A stretch of 64,000 nucleotides of DNA from Aselliscus stoliczkanus (GCA_033961575.1 CM066732.1:106518687-106582686), one strand, 5' to 3'. Shown: positions 11,571 to 22,888, numbered from the stretch's first letter. Translations and numbers: made by a program. The notes: generated from the letters alone by a model not told the origin.

Positions 11571-11634
11571 TCCATTAGTGTGCTTTCAGCACTGCATAAA
11601 AGGATTCCCAACTGAGAGTGCTTTATACATTTTT

Positions 11635-11865
11635 GGTGTGGTGATTAAGAGTGTAGGTTCAGAAGATAGAATGATAGTTTTCAAATCTTTGCTCTACTGT
11701 TAAGTACATATATGCAGAACTTTGGGAAATGTGCTTAAAGCACTTTTTGCTTCAGCTTCCTCAGTTTTAAAATGGAAAAAATAAGGTTACCTTCACCCTA
11801 GGATTGCAGTGAGGATGCAAAAGGTTATTGCATGCAAAGCAATGAGAACAGAGCCTGGAAAAACC
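11635..11865 (+). mobile_element. MIR SINE, sense
   Basis: 'gtggtgattaagagtgtaggttcagaagat', 'tcagcttcctcagttttaaaatgg', 'aggattgcagtgaggatgcaaaagg' and 'caatgagaacagagcctgg' follow MIR order from head to 3' end. Confidence 0.8.
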
Positions 11866-12334
11866 AGGAAGTCTGGGGTGAGGCATGTCCTGAGTTGGTT
11901 CACTGTTTCTGCAATGTCAACTTCCGGTCTTTCAGTCCTGACATCTTCAGAGTGTTGACTGTTAGTCTCATGTGACAAGGTGATGGCCACTGTTTCAAGC
12001 ATCACATGGACAAATAATATCTGACCCCCAAAGAAATAAAAAAGGAAGAAGAAGGAAGTTGTTTCATCCCATGCTTCTCATTTTAAAGGGAAAGAAAGTC
12101 TTTCCCAGCCAACTTTTCCTTATGTCCCTCAGACCGTAAGAGAAGCCGGGAAAGCAAGTATCAGGATTCTCAGGCTCCAGAATAATCCCTGCCAGCAAAG
12201 AAGAAGACAACTGGGTGTGAAGAATTACTGTTGGTCAGGCCACTAACAATGTAAGAAATATGCTTTTCAATGTTAAGTTTCTTAAGGTAGCACAGCTAGT
12301 ATATGGCAGAGCTGGAACATAAAAACAAATCCAA
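11866..12334. other. Unique sequence with a possible MIR remnant
   Basis: Mostly unrecognised. The last 70 bp ('gtagcacagctagtatatggcagagctgg') resemble the antisense MIR head, into which the next SINE inserted. Confidence 0.4.
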
Positions 12335-12450
12335 GGGCCGACCAAGTGGCACAGTGGTTAAGCGCTGACTTGGGAAGCCAGCGACCGCGGTTCAGTTCCA
12401 CATATGAGGGCCAGTGACACTGCCCTCAAAAAAAAAAACAAAAAAAAAAC
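12335..12450 (+). mobile_element. tRNA-derived SINE, short form a
   Basis: Head GGGCCGACC, A-box-like 'agtggcacagtggttaagcgc', B-box-like 'cggttcagttcc', then 'tgagggccagtgacactgccctc' and directly poly-A. This is the tRNA head of the long T+ SINE without its body. The copies at 26519-26623 and 26879-26995 stop at the same point. Confidence 0.88.
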
Positions 12451-12489
12451 AGACCTTCTGCTAAGGATGCCACCTCCCAGATCACTGGG

Positions 12490-12876
12490 CACAGGTTGTT
12501 TGTTAGGCCACTGTAACAAAGCACCATGTGGTGGGTGGAGCTTTAGCAACAGAAACTGATTGTCTCACAGTTCTAGATGGTAAGAAGTCTAAGGTCAAGG
12601 TGTCAACAGAATTGATTCCTCCCAAGGGCTGGCTGTGAAGAAGAATCTGTTCCATGCTTCTCCCCTAGCTTCTGGTGCTTTGCTGGAAATCTTGGCATTC
12701 CTTGGCTTGTAGACACGTCACCTTTATCTCTGGTGTCATATTCACATGCTGTTCTCCCTGTGTGTAACTGTCTCTAAATTTCCCCTTTATATAAGGGCAT
12801 CTGCCATATTGGATGAGTCTATCCTAATGATGCCATTTTAATTGACTACCTCTATAAAGACACTGTATCCTATGTC
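12490..12876 (-). mobile_element. MaLR-type LTR (MLT1/MST-like), antisense, first part
   Basis: Antisense LTR text: 'ggccactgtaacaaagcacca', 'ctcacagttctagatggtaagaagtctaaggtcaaggtg', 'tcacatgctgttctccctgtgtgt', 'tataagggcatctgccatattggatgagtctatc' and 'gactacctctataaagacactgt'. This is the usual MaLR LTR order read backwards. It is a solitary non-coding LTR remnant without viral genes. It appears to continue at 13398. Confidence 0.7.
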
Positions 12877-13397
12877 CAACATCTGTAACTTTCACAACTG
12901 GAAAATAAGTTTTAGTCACTGTCCTCTGAGGAACTGTTGTTACCAGGTACCTGTGTATCTCTCCAGAAATTGATTATGCATTTAAATTCTTACACTGTTC
13001 TTTACACCATAAAAGATCTTATCTGGTTTTGTAAATTGCTGAGGAATTTCATGAAATGTCATCAAGCACTGTTTAATGTCTTTCCAAAGGTAAAGTTCTT
13101 CAAATGAAATTCAAGCCATAGACTTAGTATGGCTAAGACACACGCGACAGTCCTTCAGTTAACAACTGAGCTGTCAAAGACTTCACTGTAATTCATACAG
13201 GATACTTAGGTTCTGCTCTGATGTTTTTGTTCTGATTTTATATTTACACTGATTTTAGCAGCTTTGGGATATGATTAATATATAATAAAAACTGCACATG
13301 TGTAAGTATACAATCCTATGAGATTAACATATGCCTACACCTGTGATACCATCACCACAGTCAAAGTAACAAACATACTCATCACCACCAAAAAAAG
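12877..13397. other. Insert-like sequence splitting the LTR
   Basis: About 520 bp between the two LTR parts. The last third ('ttaacatatgcctacacctgtgataccatcaccacagtcaaagtaacaaacatact') resembles an old L1 3' UTR. The rest is unrecognised. Confidence 0.35.
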
Positions 13398-13505
13398 AGA
13401 AAAGACTGTCTCCAAATACGGCCACCTTCTGGGGTACCAGACCTTAGGGGTTCAACATATGAACGGGGGAAAAAGTGCACAATTCAATACATAACACATA
13501 CAAAA
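13398..13505 (-). mobile_element. MaLR-type LTR, antisense, second part
   Basis: 'gactgtctccaaatacggccaccttctggggtaccagacc', 'ggggttcaacatatgaac' and 'aattcaatacataacac' are the antisense start of the same LTR type, expected directly after the sequence ending at 12876. Confidence 0.65.
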
Positions 13506-14104
13506 ACCACCTTACATGGAGACCAAGAATTCAGTGGTTTAATACATATACTTAGCAGGGGGAAAAAGCGGGGGAGGAGTGTGACATTTTTATATTTATC
13601 CAATTATACAAAATTAATATTAAAAGTCTGGTTCAGATTAAAGTAACCATAAACATAACAGAGGGAAAAGCACAGATTGAGCTCAAAATTAGATATCCCT
13701 TCAATATATCAGGTAACTATTTTGAAGAGCAAAATATATGCCTTTGGTCCTTTGCATCTTTCTTGTCTCTAAAACAGCATAATGCATTATTTATCATGTA
13801 ATAAGGCTTTGCTTGATGGAAGTCCTTTTAACTGAGACCTTCACGGATAGAAAATGTGGAGCAATTCTTATCTTCCTTTTTATTTTGTAAGAGGTCAATA
13901 TTTCAGGATTCTAAAACTCAGTCTATTAAGAACAAGAGCTTTGTTCTGAACTATCATAGGTCACTTGTCTCACTAAACGAAGGCTTGCTATTAGTCACCA
14001 GAAAACTAGGTTCTGTTGGTTCTGTTCCCCTAAAGACCCTGTGTCACACTTGGAAAAACTAATTTCTATGTCTCTTAATATTGGGATCACTGTTTCTAAC
14101 AGCT
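13506..14104. other. Unique sequence
   Basis: AT-rich, no repeat or gene recognised. Confidence 0.45.
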
Positions 14105-14340
14105 AGTAGTAGGAAATCACATGCATTCATCAGTGACTGTGTCCTAGGCATTCTGCTAAGCAAAGCAAGGCAGTTTGCATGGGTTAATTAATTCTCAATT
14201 TTATGAGGAAGGAACTATTCCCATGCCACTGTTATAAAGAGATCAAAGCATAGAATGGTGGTTCAACACCATTCCTAGTAAGCAGCAAGGCCAAGGATTT
14301 GAACCTGGATCTGTTTAACTTCAGAGTTCACAGCATTCAG
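14105..14340 (-). mobile_element. MIR SINE, antisense
   Basis: 'gtgtcctaggcattctgctaagc', 'ctcaattttatgaggaaggaactattcccat' and 'gcagcaaggccaaggatttgaacctggatctg' are MIR read from 3' to 5'. Confidence 0.75.
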
Positions 14341-14359
14341 GGAACAAATCTTGGTCTTA

Positions 14360-14480
14360 GCTGAACTAAGTGTCAGATACTAGTTTTGCCACTAGTTCTG
14401 TAAGACTAGGAAATCTCTTCACCTGTAAAATTTGGATAAAACTGCCTAGCTCAATTAGGGAAAAGCCGACATTTCTGCTT
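14360..14480 (+). mobile_element. MIR SINE, sense
   Basis: 'actagttttgccactagttctgtaagactaggaaatctcttcacctgtaaaatttggataaaactgcct' follows the MIR core. It begins upstream of the 243-bp duplicated block and continues into it, which marks this copy as the source of the duplication. Confidence 0.65.
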
Positions 14481-14641
14481 AGACCTCTCACCTTTAGATC
14501 AAAAACACTTTACTATATGCTCTTTGTCCTAATAAGAGAGCTTTTAGTTCTAGGACCACCACATAAATACCAGTTATGTAAATAATTGTTCTTTCTAAGC
14601 CCTGCTCCTTCAATAACTGGTGTGTAGCCGCCCCTCCTGCA
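14399..14641 (+). repeat. 243-bp duplicated segment, copy A
   Basis: Aligned by eye to 16303-16545 this segment has the same length (243 bp), no gaps and about 10 mismatches, roughly 96% identity. It contains part of a MIR and otherwise unrecognised sequence. The short open frame inside is shared by both copies but shows no family resemblance. The MIR extends to the left of the block here and not at copy B, so A is inferred to be the donor. Confidence 0.93.
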
Positions 14642-15202
14642 TCGCCTTGTATTTTCCTTACCAGCGTTTTACCTCACGTCATAAGAACATCAAGTCACCT
14701 TCTGTATCCAGATTCCTTTCCTTCTTAGCTATTTATTACCTGCTTATCATGCCATCTAGAAATGCACACTAGCCAGTAATGGCTTTCTCCCCGCTTTATG
14801 CAAGTCAGGTCTCCAGACAATATGGGCTTCCAGCATCCATTTTATAGAAACTATGAAAATGGGAGCCATGGGAGTAAAGTTGGGCATCATCTATCCCATT
14901 CTCCCTCCTATTAAAGCAGATGAGCCTCCCGTTTTACCTAAAGCTAATATTTTGCCTATGCTTTAGGTCCAATCCCCTTTTGCTTCTGCGGACATGTTCC
15001 CTATTGATTCTCTTTTTTGTTAAGCCTCCAGGTTTAGAGGTTGTCTTAATGATTCCCAGTTCATGGTACATTTTCATCACTGACCCAGGCAAAGTCTCTA
15101 TTTTTCTGTCTCCTCTCATCACATTCCCATTTCCTATCTTTTGCCCCACAGGTAACCACTGCATTTTGTTTAAGTATTCTTCTTTGTGTTTGTATGTCAT
15201 AT
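14642..15202. other. Unique sequence
   Basis: No family recognised. Antisense and sense frames near 14920-15219 are short and unsupported. Confidence 0.4.
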
Positions 15203-15264
15203 TAGTCAAGGCTCTTTAGGGGAACAGAACCAATAGGAGGAGATAGATAGATTAGATTATAGAT

Positions 15265-15320
<56 letters not shown>

Positions 15321-15700
15321 GACATTGGTTTAATAGTATTGGCTCAGCAATTGTGGAGGCTGGAAAGAATGCAATCAGGCAAGCCAGCAGGCTGGAAATT
15401 CAGGTAAGAGTTGATGTTGTAGTCTTGAGTCCAAAATCTACATACTGGAAACTCAGGCAGGATTTTTATATTTCAGTCTTAAGGAAGAATTGCTTCTTCT
15501 TCAGGAAACCTCAGTCTTTACCCTTAGGCCTTCAACTGATTGGATGTAGCCCACCCACATTATGGAGGGTAACCTGCTTTATGCCTCCAGTTAACTCATT
15601 GTGTTAATCTCATCCACAAGTACCTGCACAGAAACATCCAGGTTTGTGTTTGACCAAACAACTAGGTACCATACCCAAGTTGACATAGAACTAACAATGA
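15203..15700 (-). mobile_element. LTR-like mammalian interspersed repeat, antisense
   Basis: 'tagtcaaggctctttaggggaacagaaccaatagga', 'ttcaactgattggatgtagcccacccacattatggagggtaacctgcttta', 'gttaatctcatccacaagtacctgcacagaaacatccaggtttgtgtttgaccaaac' and 'caagttgacatagaactaac' define this common repeat, also found in sense at 3613-4014. The GATA microsatellite grew inside its end. Family name not assigned. Confidence 0.65.
15244..15320. repeat. (GATA)n microsatellite
   Basis: About 75 bp of GATA units, interrupted in its first third (ATTAGATTATA, GAAAG) and pure afterwards. It lies inside the LTR-like repeat. Confidence 0.95.
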
Positions 15701-15769
15701 CATATGGATTCCAAAAACTGAGTATCACTGATGTCTTATGTTTAATTTATGTAACAATATTCTATTAAT

Positions 15770-15890
15770 CTTTCCTACACAAAGAGAGGTCTGTTGACAG
15801 GTACCATCAGCATCACTTGTGATCATTATACAAATACAGAATCTCAGGTCCACCCCAGACTGAGTCAGAATCTGCATTTTAACAATATCT
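15770..15890 (-). mobile_element. MER5A-like hAT element, antisense
   Basis: 'accatcagcatcacttgtgatc', 'cagaatctcaggtccaccccagactgagtcagaatctgcatttta' is the reverse of the MER5A centre. Just beyond it, 'aatatctccctc' is repeated several times with 'gcattttaa' as a small local duplication (15873-15927). Confidence 0.65.
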
Positions 15891-15939
15891 CCCTCAATAT
15901 CTCCCTGCATTTTAATAATATCTCCCTCACAAAGATATT

Positions 15940-16302
15940 GAGAAGACTAAATTGGATGAACAGCAATTTCACTTTTAACTGTATGCAAAAACAAAATTTA
16001 ATGCATATGTATTCCAGGAAACATGTTAAGAATTCCCTCAACCTTATTAATTATGATACACAAATTAATAGAATGAATAAATTCTGGGATGTTCACATGT
16101 TGAAATAGTAGAGTCAGAAAATACACAAGGTGTAGCTACATTTAACATAGGTACTTATTGTATAATACATTATATAGATGCTTAAGTTATACTATTTCAT
16201 TAGACTGCATTTAAATTTTGTATACTTTTCAGTATATTTGATTTAACAATGAAAAAGAAGATTAAACAGAATAGCTTGTACAATGCCAACACATTCAATA
16301 TG
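15940..16302 (+). mobile_element. Possible old L1 3' fragment
   Basis: 'caaaaacaaaatttaatgcatatgtattccaggaaacatg' and 'gaatgaataaattctgggatgttcacatg' resemble degraded L1 3' sequence. Weak call. Confidence 0.3.
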
Positions 16303-16545
16303 TGTAAGACTAGGAAATCTCTTCACCTATAAAATTTGGATAAAAATGCTTAGCTCAATTAGAGAAAAGCTGACATTTCTGCTTAGACCTCTCACTTTTA
16401 GATCAAAAACACTTTACTATATGTTCTTTGTCCTAATAAGAGAGCTTTTAGTTCTAGGACCACCACATAAATACCAGTTATGTAAATAATTGTTCTTTCT
16501 AAGCCCTGCTCCTTCAGTAAGTGGTGTGTAGCTGCCCCTCCTGCA
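16303..16545 (+). repeat. 243-bp duplicated segment, copy B
   Basis: Second copy of 14399-14641, direct orientation, 1.9 kb downstream. It starts abruptly in the middle of the MIR core. Eight of the ten differences are G/C in copy A and A/T here, two of them at CpG sites (ccgaca to ctgaca and ccgccc to ctgccc). No target duplication or A-tail is visible at the edges. Confidence 0.93.
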
Positions 16546-18546
16546 CATACCCATCCCTCAGATATACTCTGCCTGGTTGAGAGTGGTTGAACTCTAAGAG
16601 TTCTTTTCTGGGACATATTAAAGAAAAGTTTTGATAACCAAGTTTTACATTAATAAGGATAGAAAACTTCATTTGGTAAATAGAGCAGCTGAAGTAATTT
16701 TTGAATACACAAAAGCAAACCTGGGATGTGACTTAGAGAGAAAGAAGTAAAGACCTAAATATCTCTAAACAAGAGAATAACAACAACTCAGGGTAGTGGG
16801 CTGGCAGTGTAAGAGGTGAGGAAGAAGTCCTCAAGAGAAGAAGAAAAACATCTAGAAGATGATGTATACCTTCAGGACCTAAGATAGGTGAGTGATTCCT
16901 TCCTGACAGAGGAGTGATTGATAAAGGTTTAGGACAGTGTCTAATATTCAATTTTAACTTGTTGTCTATTAATCAGACAATAAGCATATCATCTGATTAT
17001 GCATTAATTGGTATTGTGCATTCACCAGCGATCCCATTCCCCAAAGTTTCATTAAAAGTTAGCCACACGTGGCAGCCTTATTGTGGTATTGTCAGGAAAT
17101 TATGGAATAGACACAATGTTCAATAAGACCAAGACAGTTGCAGAAAGAGAACAGCAGTCACAGAAACAAGAAACATATGGAGATCAAAAATTCCCTGGAT
17201 GGTGGAGACCAGGAGAAACAAACCCCCTCAAAGGTCCTTGAGTATCTTGGGGAAGAAGCTGGATTTCCTACAGAAAGAAGCTGGGTTTCCTACAACATGT
17301 GGAATGGGGACTTGGGTCACTGGACTCAACTATTTCAGGGAAGAGTGATTTCAGCAGTCTGAAGAACTTGAGGATGCCAGGAAATGGACACTTTGTCACC
17401 TCTGCCTTGTTAGCATCTTGCCTGCAAATTCAAGGTTTTTACCAATAGCTTTAAACAAGCTTCAATTAAATATAAATGAAAGTCAATTTAAAGAGGACTT
17501 CAGGAATGTGAAGCCAGGAGCTCTTAATACCGTGACATGAGGCTGAAGTTCTCCACAGAATGCCATAGTCACTCAATAGTGCTGTGTATTCTTGAGGAGA
17601 TGCAGCCAATCATAATCATGACAGTTGACTCATAATAATCTATGGCTGGTGATATGGAAAATTAATAAATAACTCAAAGTTCAACCAAAAAAAAATTTTA
17701 GGTGACCGTCGTCCCATAGAAGGAATATCTAAAAGCAGCTTAGTGGCCTTAAAAATCCCAGGGTAAGGGCTTCTTGTAAAAGAGGGAAAGCAAAGAACAA
17801 AGCAGGCAGTGTGACTCGTTAAATACAAAACTTAAACCTGAGAAATGTCATCCATGGTGCCCAGAAAACTTTGTTGTAGTCAGGTCAACTCCTGAAGTGC
17901 CCTCTGTTTTCTTCTATAACTTCCTTTCTTTGCCTTAGAGAGGTTCTATGAAAGTCATGGCTTTATGTTTATAAACATGTCTACTTGTTAGTTAACTCTT
18001 AGATCTCAAAAACAAAAACCCTCCAAGCTCTAGAGCTCTTACTCAAAGTGAAGTGGGAGAAGAATTTGGTTTCCTCTGCACAGGCAGACCCAACTAGATT
18101 GAAGAGAGTGTCATGCAATGCAATCGGCAAATCAATGTGCCTCTCTTGTCTGTATCCACAACTGCCCCACAAACTCAAACACACACCCCAAATACTGATG
18201 ACAAGTGAAAGGTAAACATGGTGAGGCAGTGAGCCCTCTAGGGGATCTTGAAAGAGAAGCAGGGTTCTATCACTACATTCAACATCCACACAGTGTCCTT
18301 CCAACCCTTTGTATCAAAAGTCACACAAGCTACCAAACAGAGAGAAAGTAATAAAAGACTATCTTCCTTAGTAGCACAATTAAAAGTCACCTCTGGAGAA
18401 AAAAAAGAGAGAAAAAGCTCTAACACTTGTGGGTTTTTTCCTTCAACAGGGTCTTCTTCCTTGGGGTTTATTATTGAGAATCGTATAATCATACATCTGT
18501 TCCTCTCTTGAGTTGTCATTCTTTTGGTCCTGCATGTTACCTGTTC
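16546..18546. other. Unique sequence
   Basis: Two kilobases with no recognisable repeat, RNA or gene. Open frames are all under about 100 codons. Confidence 0.45.
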
Positions 18547-18559
18547 AAAATGCGATAGC

Positions 18560-18662
18560 GTCCTTTGTAAGGGGGGAAAACGATAGCTATTGCATTGTTT
18601 TTTACATCTGTAATTAATAATAATAATAATAATAACAATAATAATAATAATGAAGTTTAAAA
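18560..18662 (+). mobile_element. Unidentified 103-bp retro-insertion with AAT microsatellite
   Basis: The 13-bp sequence AAAATGCGATAGC occurs on both sides (18547-18559 and 18663-18675). Between them are 103 bp: an unidentified first half with a GGGGGG run, an AAT repeat (18613-18651) and an A-rich end abutting the right copy. The geometry is that of an L1-mediated insertion with A-tail, the AAT run probably having grown at the tail. The source RNA is not recognised. Confidence 0.7.
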
Positions 18663-18675
18663 AAAATGCGATAGC

Positions 18676-19045
18676 CTCACATTTATTTCTTAAAAATGTC
18701 CTCACTGTCTCAAAACTTTCTTTGTTCATGCACAGTTTCCACAATATTAATGGACTGAAAGAAACAGTAATCTAGGCAGCCTCAGGCACATCAAGATTGA
18801 ACAAGGGGAAAGTGTCATTTCCCAACCTCATATAACCTCTTTGGAAGAGGTTCAATCACTTAACTTCAGCAAGGTATTGAGGTTTCTTACATCACTAGAG
18901 ATCAGACAAAAGCTGAGAGTCAGAAAGTTAAAGATTAATGTAAAATTCATGGAAACTGAACTAAGAGAGTACATTTGGTGTAAGAGTCACAAAGCAGGAA
19001 ACCAGTCCCCAGAAGCAGAATGAGAAAGTGAAAGGAGCCATGGAA
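18676..19045. other. Unique sequence
   Basis: No repeat or gene recognised. Confidence 0.4.
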
Positions 19046-19049
19046 TAGA

Positions 19050-19255
19050 AGTCTAACAATTTAGGTTCAGGCCCAGCCCTGCCAAGAGCTAGCCTGTGTG
19101 ATTATGACAACCATACAACTTCTCTGACTTTCATTTTCCTTATTTGAAAAATGAGAGTAATAGCATTTACCTTGAAAGTTACTATACAGATTAACTAAGG
19201 TTACTGATGTGGAAACTTCAAGTATATAACAAACACCCAATAAATGTCTGGGAAG
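19050..19255 (+). mobile_element. MIR SINE, sense
   Basis: 'ggttcaggcccagccctgccaagagctagcctgtgtgattatgaca', 'cttctctgactttcattttccttatttgaaaaatgag' and the end 'acacccaataaatgtctggg' follow MIR. Confidence 0.82.
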
Positions 19256-19836
19256 CTTAATCTAGCCTTTCGGTGAGACACAGTATTCTTATAAGGGTCT
19301 AATGCCTAATCATCCAATTCTGTGGTATGAGCATCTGGTATCACAGGAATGTGTCGTGCCCACGAGAGCATCCTGACATACCCCATATTTACTAATCTGG
19401 TCATCAAAAGATTAGGTCATCAAAATTATGTCAGTTGCCAAGTAGGTGACAATCAGAGTATTCATTCCTTTATGATTTTCATAGGCCTTAGTTAGCATAA
19501 TGCCTGGAGCACAAGTAGGATTTTGATACATGTAGGAAATACATTAAAATATTTAAGAAAAAACTGACAGAATTTTGTTACTCAATATATTGAAAAAACA
19601 ATAGTGGTGAATATTTGAGCCAATCAAATTGTTTGCTTCTTAGTTTTGATCTCTCTGGCTTATGCAATTGTTATATTAATGCAAATGATGCACTTTTCTA
19701 GTTGATTAGGAAATGAAATACCCCTGAAAAGGTTATAGAGAAATTGCTTCTACCTAGACATAGTTATCAAAACTAAGAGTAAAGAAGCAATAGGTGTGTT
19801 GTATTATACAGCTCGGGTATTACTAAATTTGGTGTA
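19256..19836. other. Unique sequence
   Basis: AT-rich, nothing recognised before the L1 begins. Confidence 0.4.
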
Positions 19837-21484
19837 CTCACAGCTAACGTCATACTCAATAGTGAAAAGCTAAAAGCTTTTTTCTTAAGATCAGGAAACA
19901 CAAGGATGACCACTTTCACCACTCACATTCAACATAGTATTGGAAGACCTAGCCACATCAATCAAACAAGAAAAATAAATAAAAGGCATCCAAATTGGAC
20001 AGGAAGAAGTAAAATTGTCATTACTTGCAAATGGCATGATACTGTTCATAGGGAAACCTAAAGATTCCACCAAACACCTATAAGAACTGATAAATGAATT
20101 CAGTAAAGTAGCAGGATACAAAGTTAATATTCAGAAATCAGTTGCATTTTTACACATCAATAACAAAGTATTAGAAAGAGAAATAAAGAAAACAATTCCA
20201 TTTACAATTGCATCCAAAAACAAAAAACGAAAACAAAAAACCTAGGAATAAATTTAACCAAGGAATTAAAAGACCTGTACTCAAAAAAATTATAAGACAC
20301 TGAAGAAAGAAATTGAAGAATATACAAATAAATAAAAACATTTACTGTGCTCATGGATGGGAAGAATTATCATTGTTTAAATGTCCATACTACCCAAAGC
20401 AATATATAGATTCAATGCAATCCCTATTAAAATACCAATGGCATTTTTCACAGAACTCGAACAAATAATCCTAAAATTTATATGGAACCACTTCAACATA
20501 GCCAAAGGGATCTTGAAAAAGAAGAACAAAGTTGGAGGTATCAGGCTATCCGATATCAAACTATACTATACGGCTATAGTAATCAAAACAACATGGTACT
20601 GACAGAAAAACAGACACATAGACCAATGGAACAAATAGAGTGCCCAGAAATAAACCCATGCCTATATGGTCAGTTAATCTATGACAAAGGGGAGAAAAAT
20701 ATACAATGGGGTAAAGATAGCCTCTTCAATAAATTGTGCAGGGAAAACTGGCAGATACATGCAAAAAATAAATAAAATAAACCACTTTCTTTCACCCTAT
20801 ACAAGAATAAACTCAAAATGAATTACAGACTTAAATGTAACACCTGAAACCATAAAGCTTTTAGAAGAAAACATAGGCAATAAACTCTTTGACATTGCTC
20901 TTAGTAATATTTCTTTGGATATATCTTCTCAGGCAAGGAAAGCAAAAGAAAAAATAAACAAAAAGAGCTACATCAAAAAATTTTTGCACAGCAAAAGAAA
21001 CCACCAACAAAACAAAAAGATCCTACTGAATGGGAGAAGACATTTGCTAATGATACATTTGATAAGGGGTTAATATCCAAAATGTATTTTATAAAAAGCT
21101 CATACAACTCAACACCAAAAAATCCCCCAAAACAACCCAATTAAAAAATGGGCAGAGAACCTGAATAGATATTTCTCCAAAGAGGACATACAGATGGCTA
21201 ATAGGTATATGAAAAGATGCTCAACATCATTAATCATTAGAGAAATACAAATTAAAATCACAATGGCTATCATCAATAAATCAACAATTAGTGTTGGCGA
21301 GGATATGGAAAAAAGGGAACCCTTATGCACTGTTAGTGGGCTTGCAACTTGGTGCAGCCACTATGGAAAATGATGTGGAGATTCCTCAAAAAATTAAAAA
21401 TTGAACTACCATATGGCCCAGCAATCCAACTCCTAGGTGTTTATCTGAAGAAATCCAAAACATTAATTAAAAAAGATATATGCA

Positions 21485-21929
21485 GGGCCGGCCGAGTGGC
21501 GCATTGGTTAAGCGCTGGTTTTGGGATGCCAGCGGCCCCGGTTCGGATCCCACATGAGGGCCAGGGACACTGCCCTCTACAGCTGACAGCAGCTCCACCT
21601 GGAGCTGGGCTGTGCGAGCCCCGGTGATGGTGTGGGCTGCAGCCCTTGCTGCAGTGGGCTGCCATGGGCTACAGTGGGTGGCCCGCAGCCAGCGTGAGCA
21701 GCTGGCAGCCAAGCGTGAGCTGCCAATAGCCGCGGTGAGCGACATCCAGGGGCCAGCGACCCATCTGCCTCGTCCGGGAGGAGCGCAATGACGATACCAA
21801 CAGTGAAGCAACATCCTCCGCAACTAAACTGAAGAACAAAGAGACAGCAACTTGTCTGTTCCCCTTCCCCGATTCCCCAACGCTGTTCCCCTCTGCCAAT
21901 TCCCCAATAAAATCTAAAAAAAAAAAAAA
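21485..21929 (+). mobile_element. Long tRNA-derived T+ SINE (form a)
   Basis: Head GGGCCGGCCGAG, A-box-like 'tggcgcattggttaagcgc', B box GGTTCGGATCC, body with 'gagctgggctgtgcgagc' and repeated 'gtgagc' units, then 'ttccccaataaaatct' and poly-A. AATAAA followed by TCT is the tail module of T+ SINEs (polyadenylation signal plus Pol III terminator). Perfect target duplications AAAGATATATGCA lie at 21472-21484 and 21930-21942. The short GC-rich open frames here are non-coding. Confidence 0.95.
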
Positions 21930-22176
21930 AAAGATATATGCATTCCTATGTTCATTGAAGCATTATTTACAATAGCCAAGGTATGAAAGCAACCTAAGCG
22001 TCCATGAGCAAGTAGATGAATGGATAAAGAAGAAGTGGTACATATATATAATGGAATATTACTCAGCCTTAAAAAGAATGAAATCTTACCATTTGCAACA
22101 ACATGGATGGACCTAGAAGGTACTATGCTAACTGAAATAAGTCAGACAAAGACAAGTACCATATGATCTCACTTAT

Positions 22177-22416
22177 GGGAGGGGGGTGCCAAAAAAATGT
22201 GTACAAGTGGACACTTTGATCAGCTTTGCTCAAGCAGTAATTTGCCATAATCAGAAGTGTCTGGACACTGATGGAACTACTTTGAGCACCTCTTGTAATT
22301 ACAAAAGTCAAACGTGACTTGTATTCATCTTTTATTATTGGTATATGTTGAGTATTACAATTTTAATACAGTTTTCCTTTCTTAAAATGTGTATACATTT
22401 TTTTTGGCACCCTCTG
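22177..22416 (+). mobile_element. Tc1/mariner-derived element, 240-bp form
   Basis: Termini match GGGTGCCAAAAAAATG on the left and its inverse CATTTTTTTTGGCACCCTCTG on the right. The + strand keeps a remnant of the transposase C-terminus: 'DTLISFAQAVICHNQKCLD' then 'TDG' at about 22211-22275, the region ending in the DG-x-x-F motif typical of mariner proteins. Most of the transposase is deleted. It sits in the L1 3' UTR at the point where the L1 reads 'cttatatgtgggatc', a TA site. Confidence 0.82.
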
Positions 22417-22886
22417 TGTGTGGGATCTAAACAAAGTCAACAAACAAAACAGAAACAAGCTCATAGATACAGAGAAGAAACTGAGGGTTGCCAGCTAGGA
22501 GGGGGTTGAGGGGCTGGCTAAAAAAGGGGAAGGGATTAAGAAGTACAAATTGGCAGTTACAAAATAGTCATGGGGGTGTAAAGAACAGCATAGGAAATAT
22601 AAGCAATAATATAGTAATAACTATGTGTGAAGCCAGGTGGGTATTAGACTTGTCCAGAGAATCACTTTGTAAGTTGTATAAATGTCTAACCACTCTGCTG
22701 TACACCTGAAACTAATATTGAATGTCAGTGGTAACTGAAAACTTCTTTAAAAAGTTTTAAATATGGTGTATTCTAAATTTTTATGAAGTGAATATTTTTC
22801 CAGTTATTTATGTAATGTATCATAAAAATCACATTAAAAGAAAATAAATTATCTAATTGTAAAATACAGGTCATTTCCTTTCAAAA

Positions 22887-22888
<2 letters not shown>

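Larger units (their letters stand above)
19837..22757 (+). mobile_element. L1 LINE, 5'-truncated, sense, degraded ORF2
   Basis: About 2.2 kb of L1 once the two later insertions are removed. It starts inside the ORF2 reverse transcriptase ('cacagctaacgtcatactcaa'), continues through the C-terminal ORF2 region (frame 20381-20602 is L1 ORF2) and ends in a 3' UTR ('ctgtacacctgaaactaatattgaatgtcagtggtaactg'). The RT active-site motif, normally FADD or YADD in L1, reads L-A-N-G at about 20022-20036, so both catalytic aspartates are lost. Several frame breaks are present. It carries the SINE at 21485-21929 and the mariner element at 22177-22416. Confidence 0.93.

Noticed and set aside
15244..15320. 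CRISPR-like regular repeat
   Set aside because: A simple 4-bp microsatellite; no spacers. No CRISPR array or bacterial feature exists in this eukaryotic window.
18238..18744. 168-codon antisense open frame
   Set aside because: It reads through the AAT microsatellite as poly-Ile/Ile-Val and spans an insertion with target duplications, so it is accidental.
21441..21899. Overlapping GC-rich frames of 70-118 codons
   Set aside because: All come from the SINE body at 21485-21929.
19800..22800. Active L1
   Set aside because: 5'-truncated, catalytic aspartates lost, multiple frame breaks and two insertions inside.
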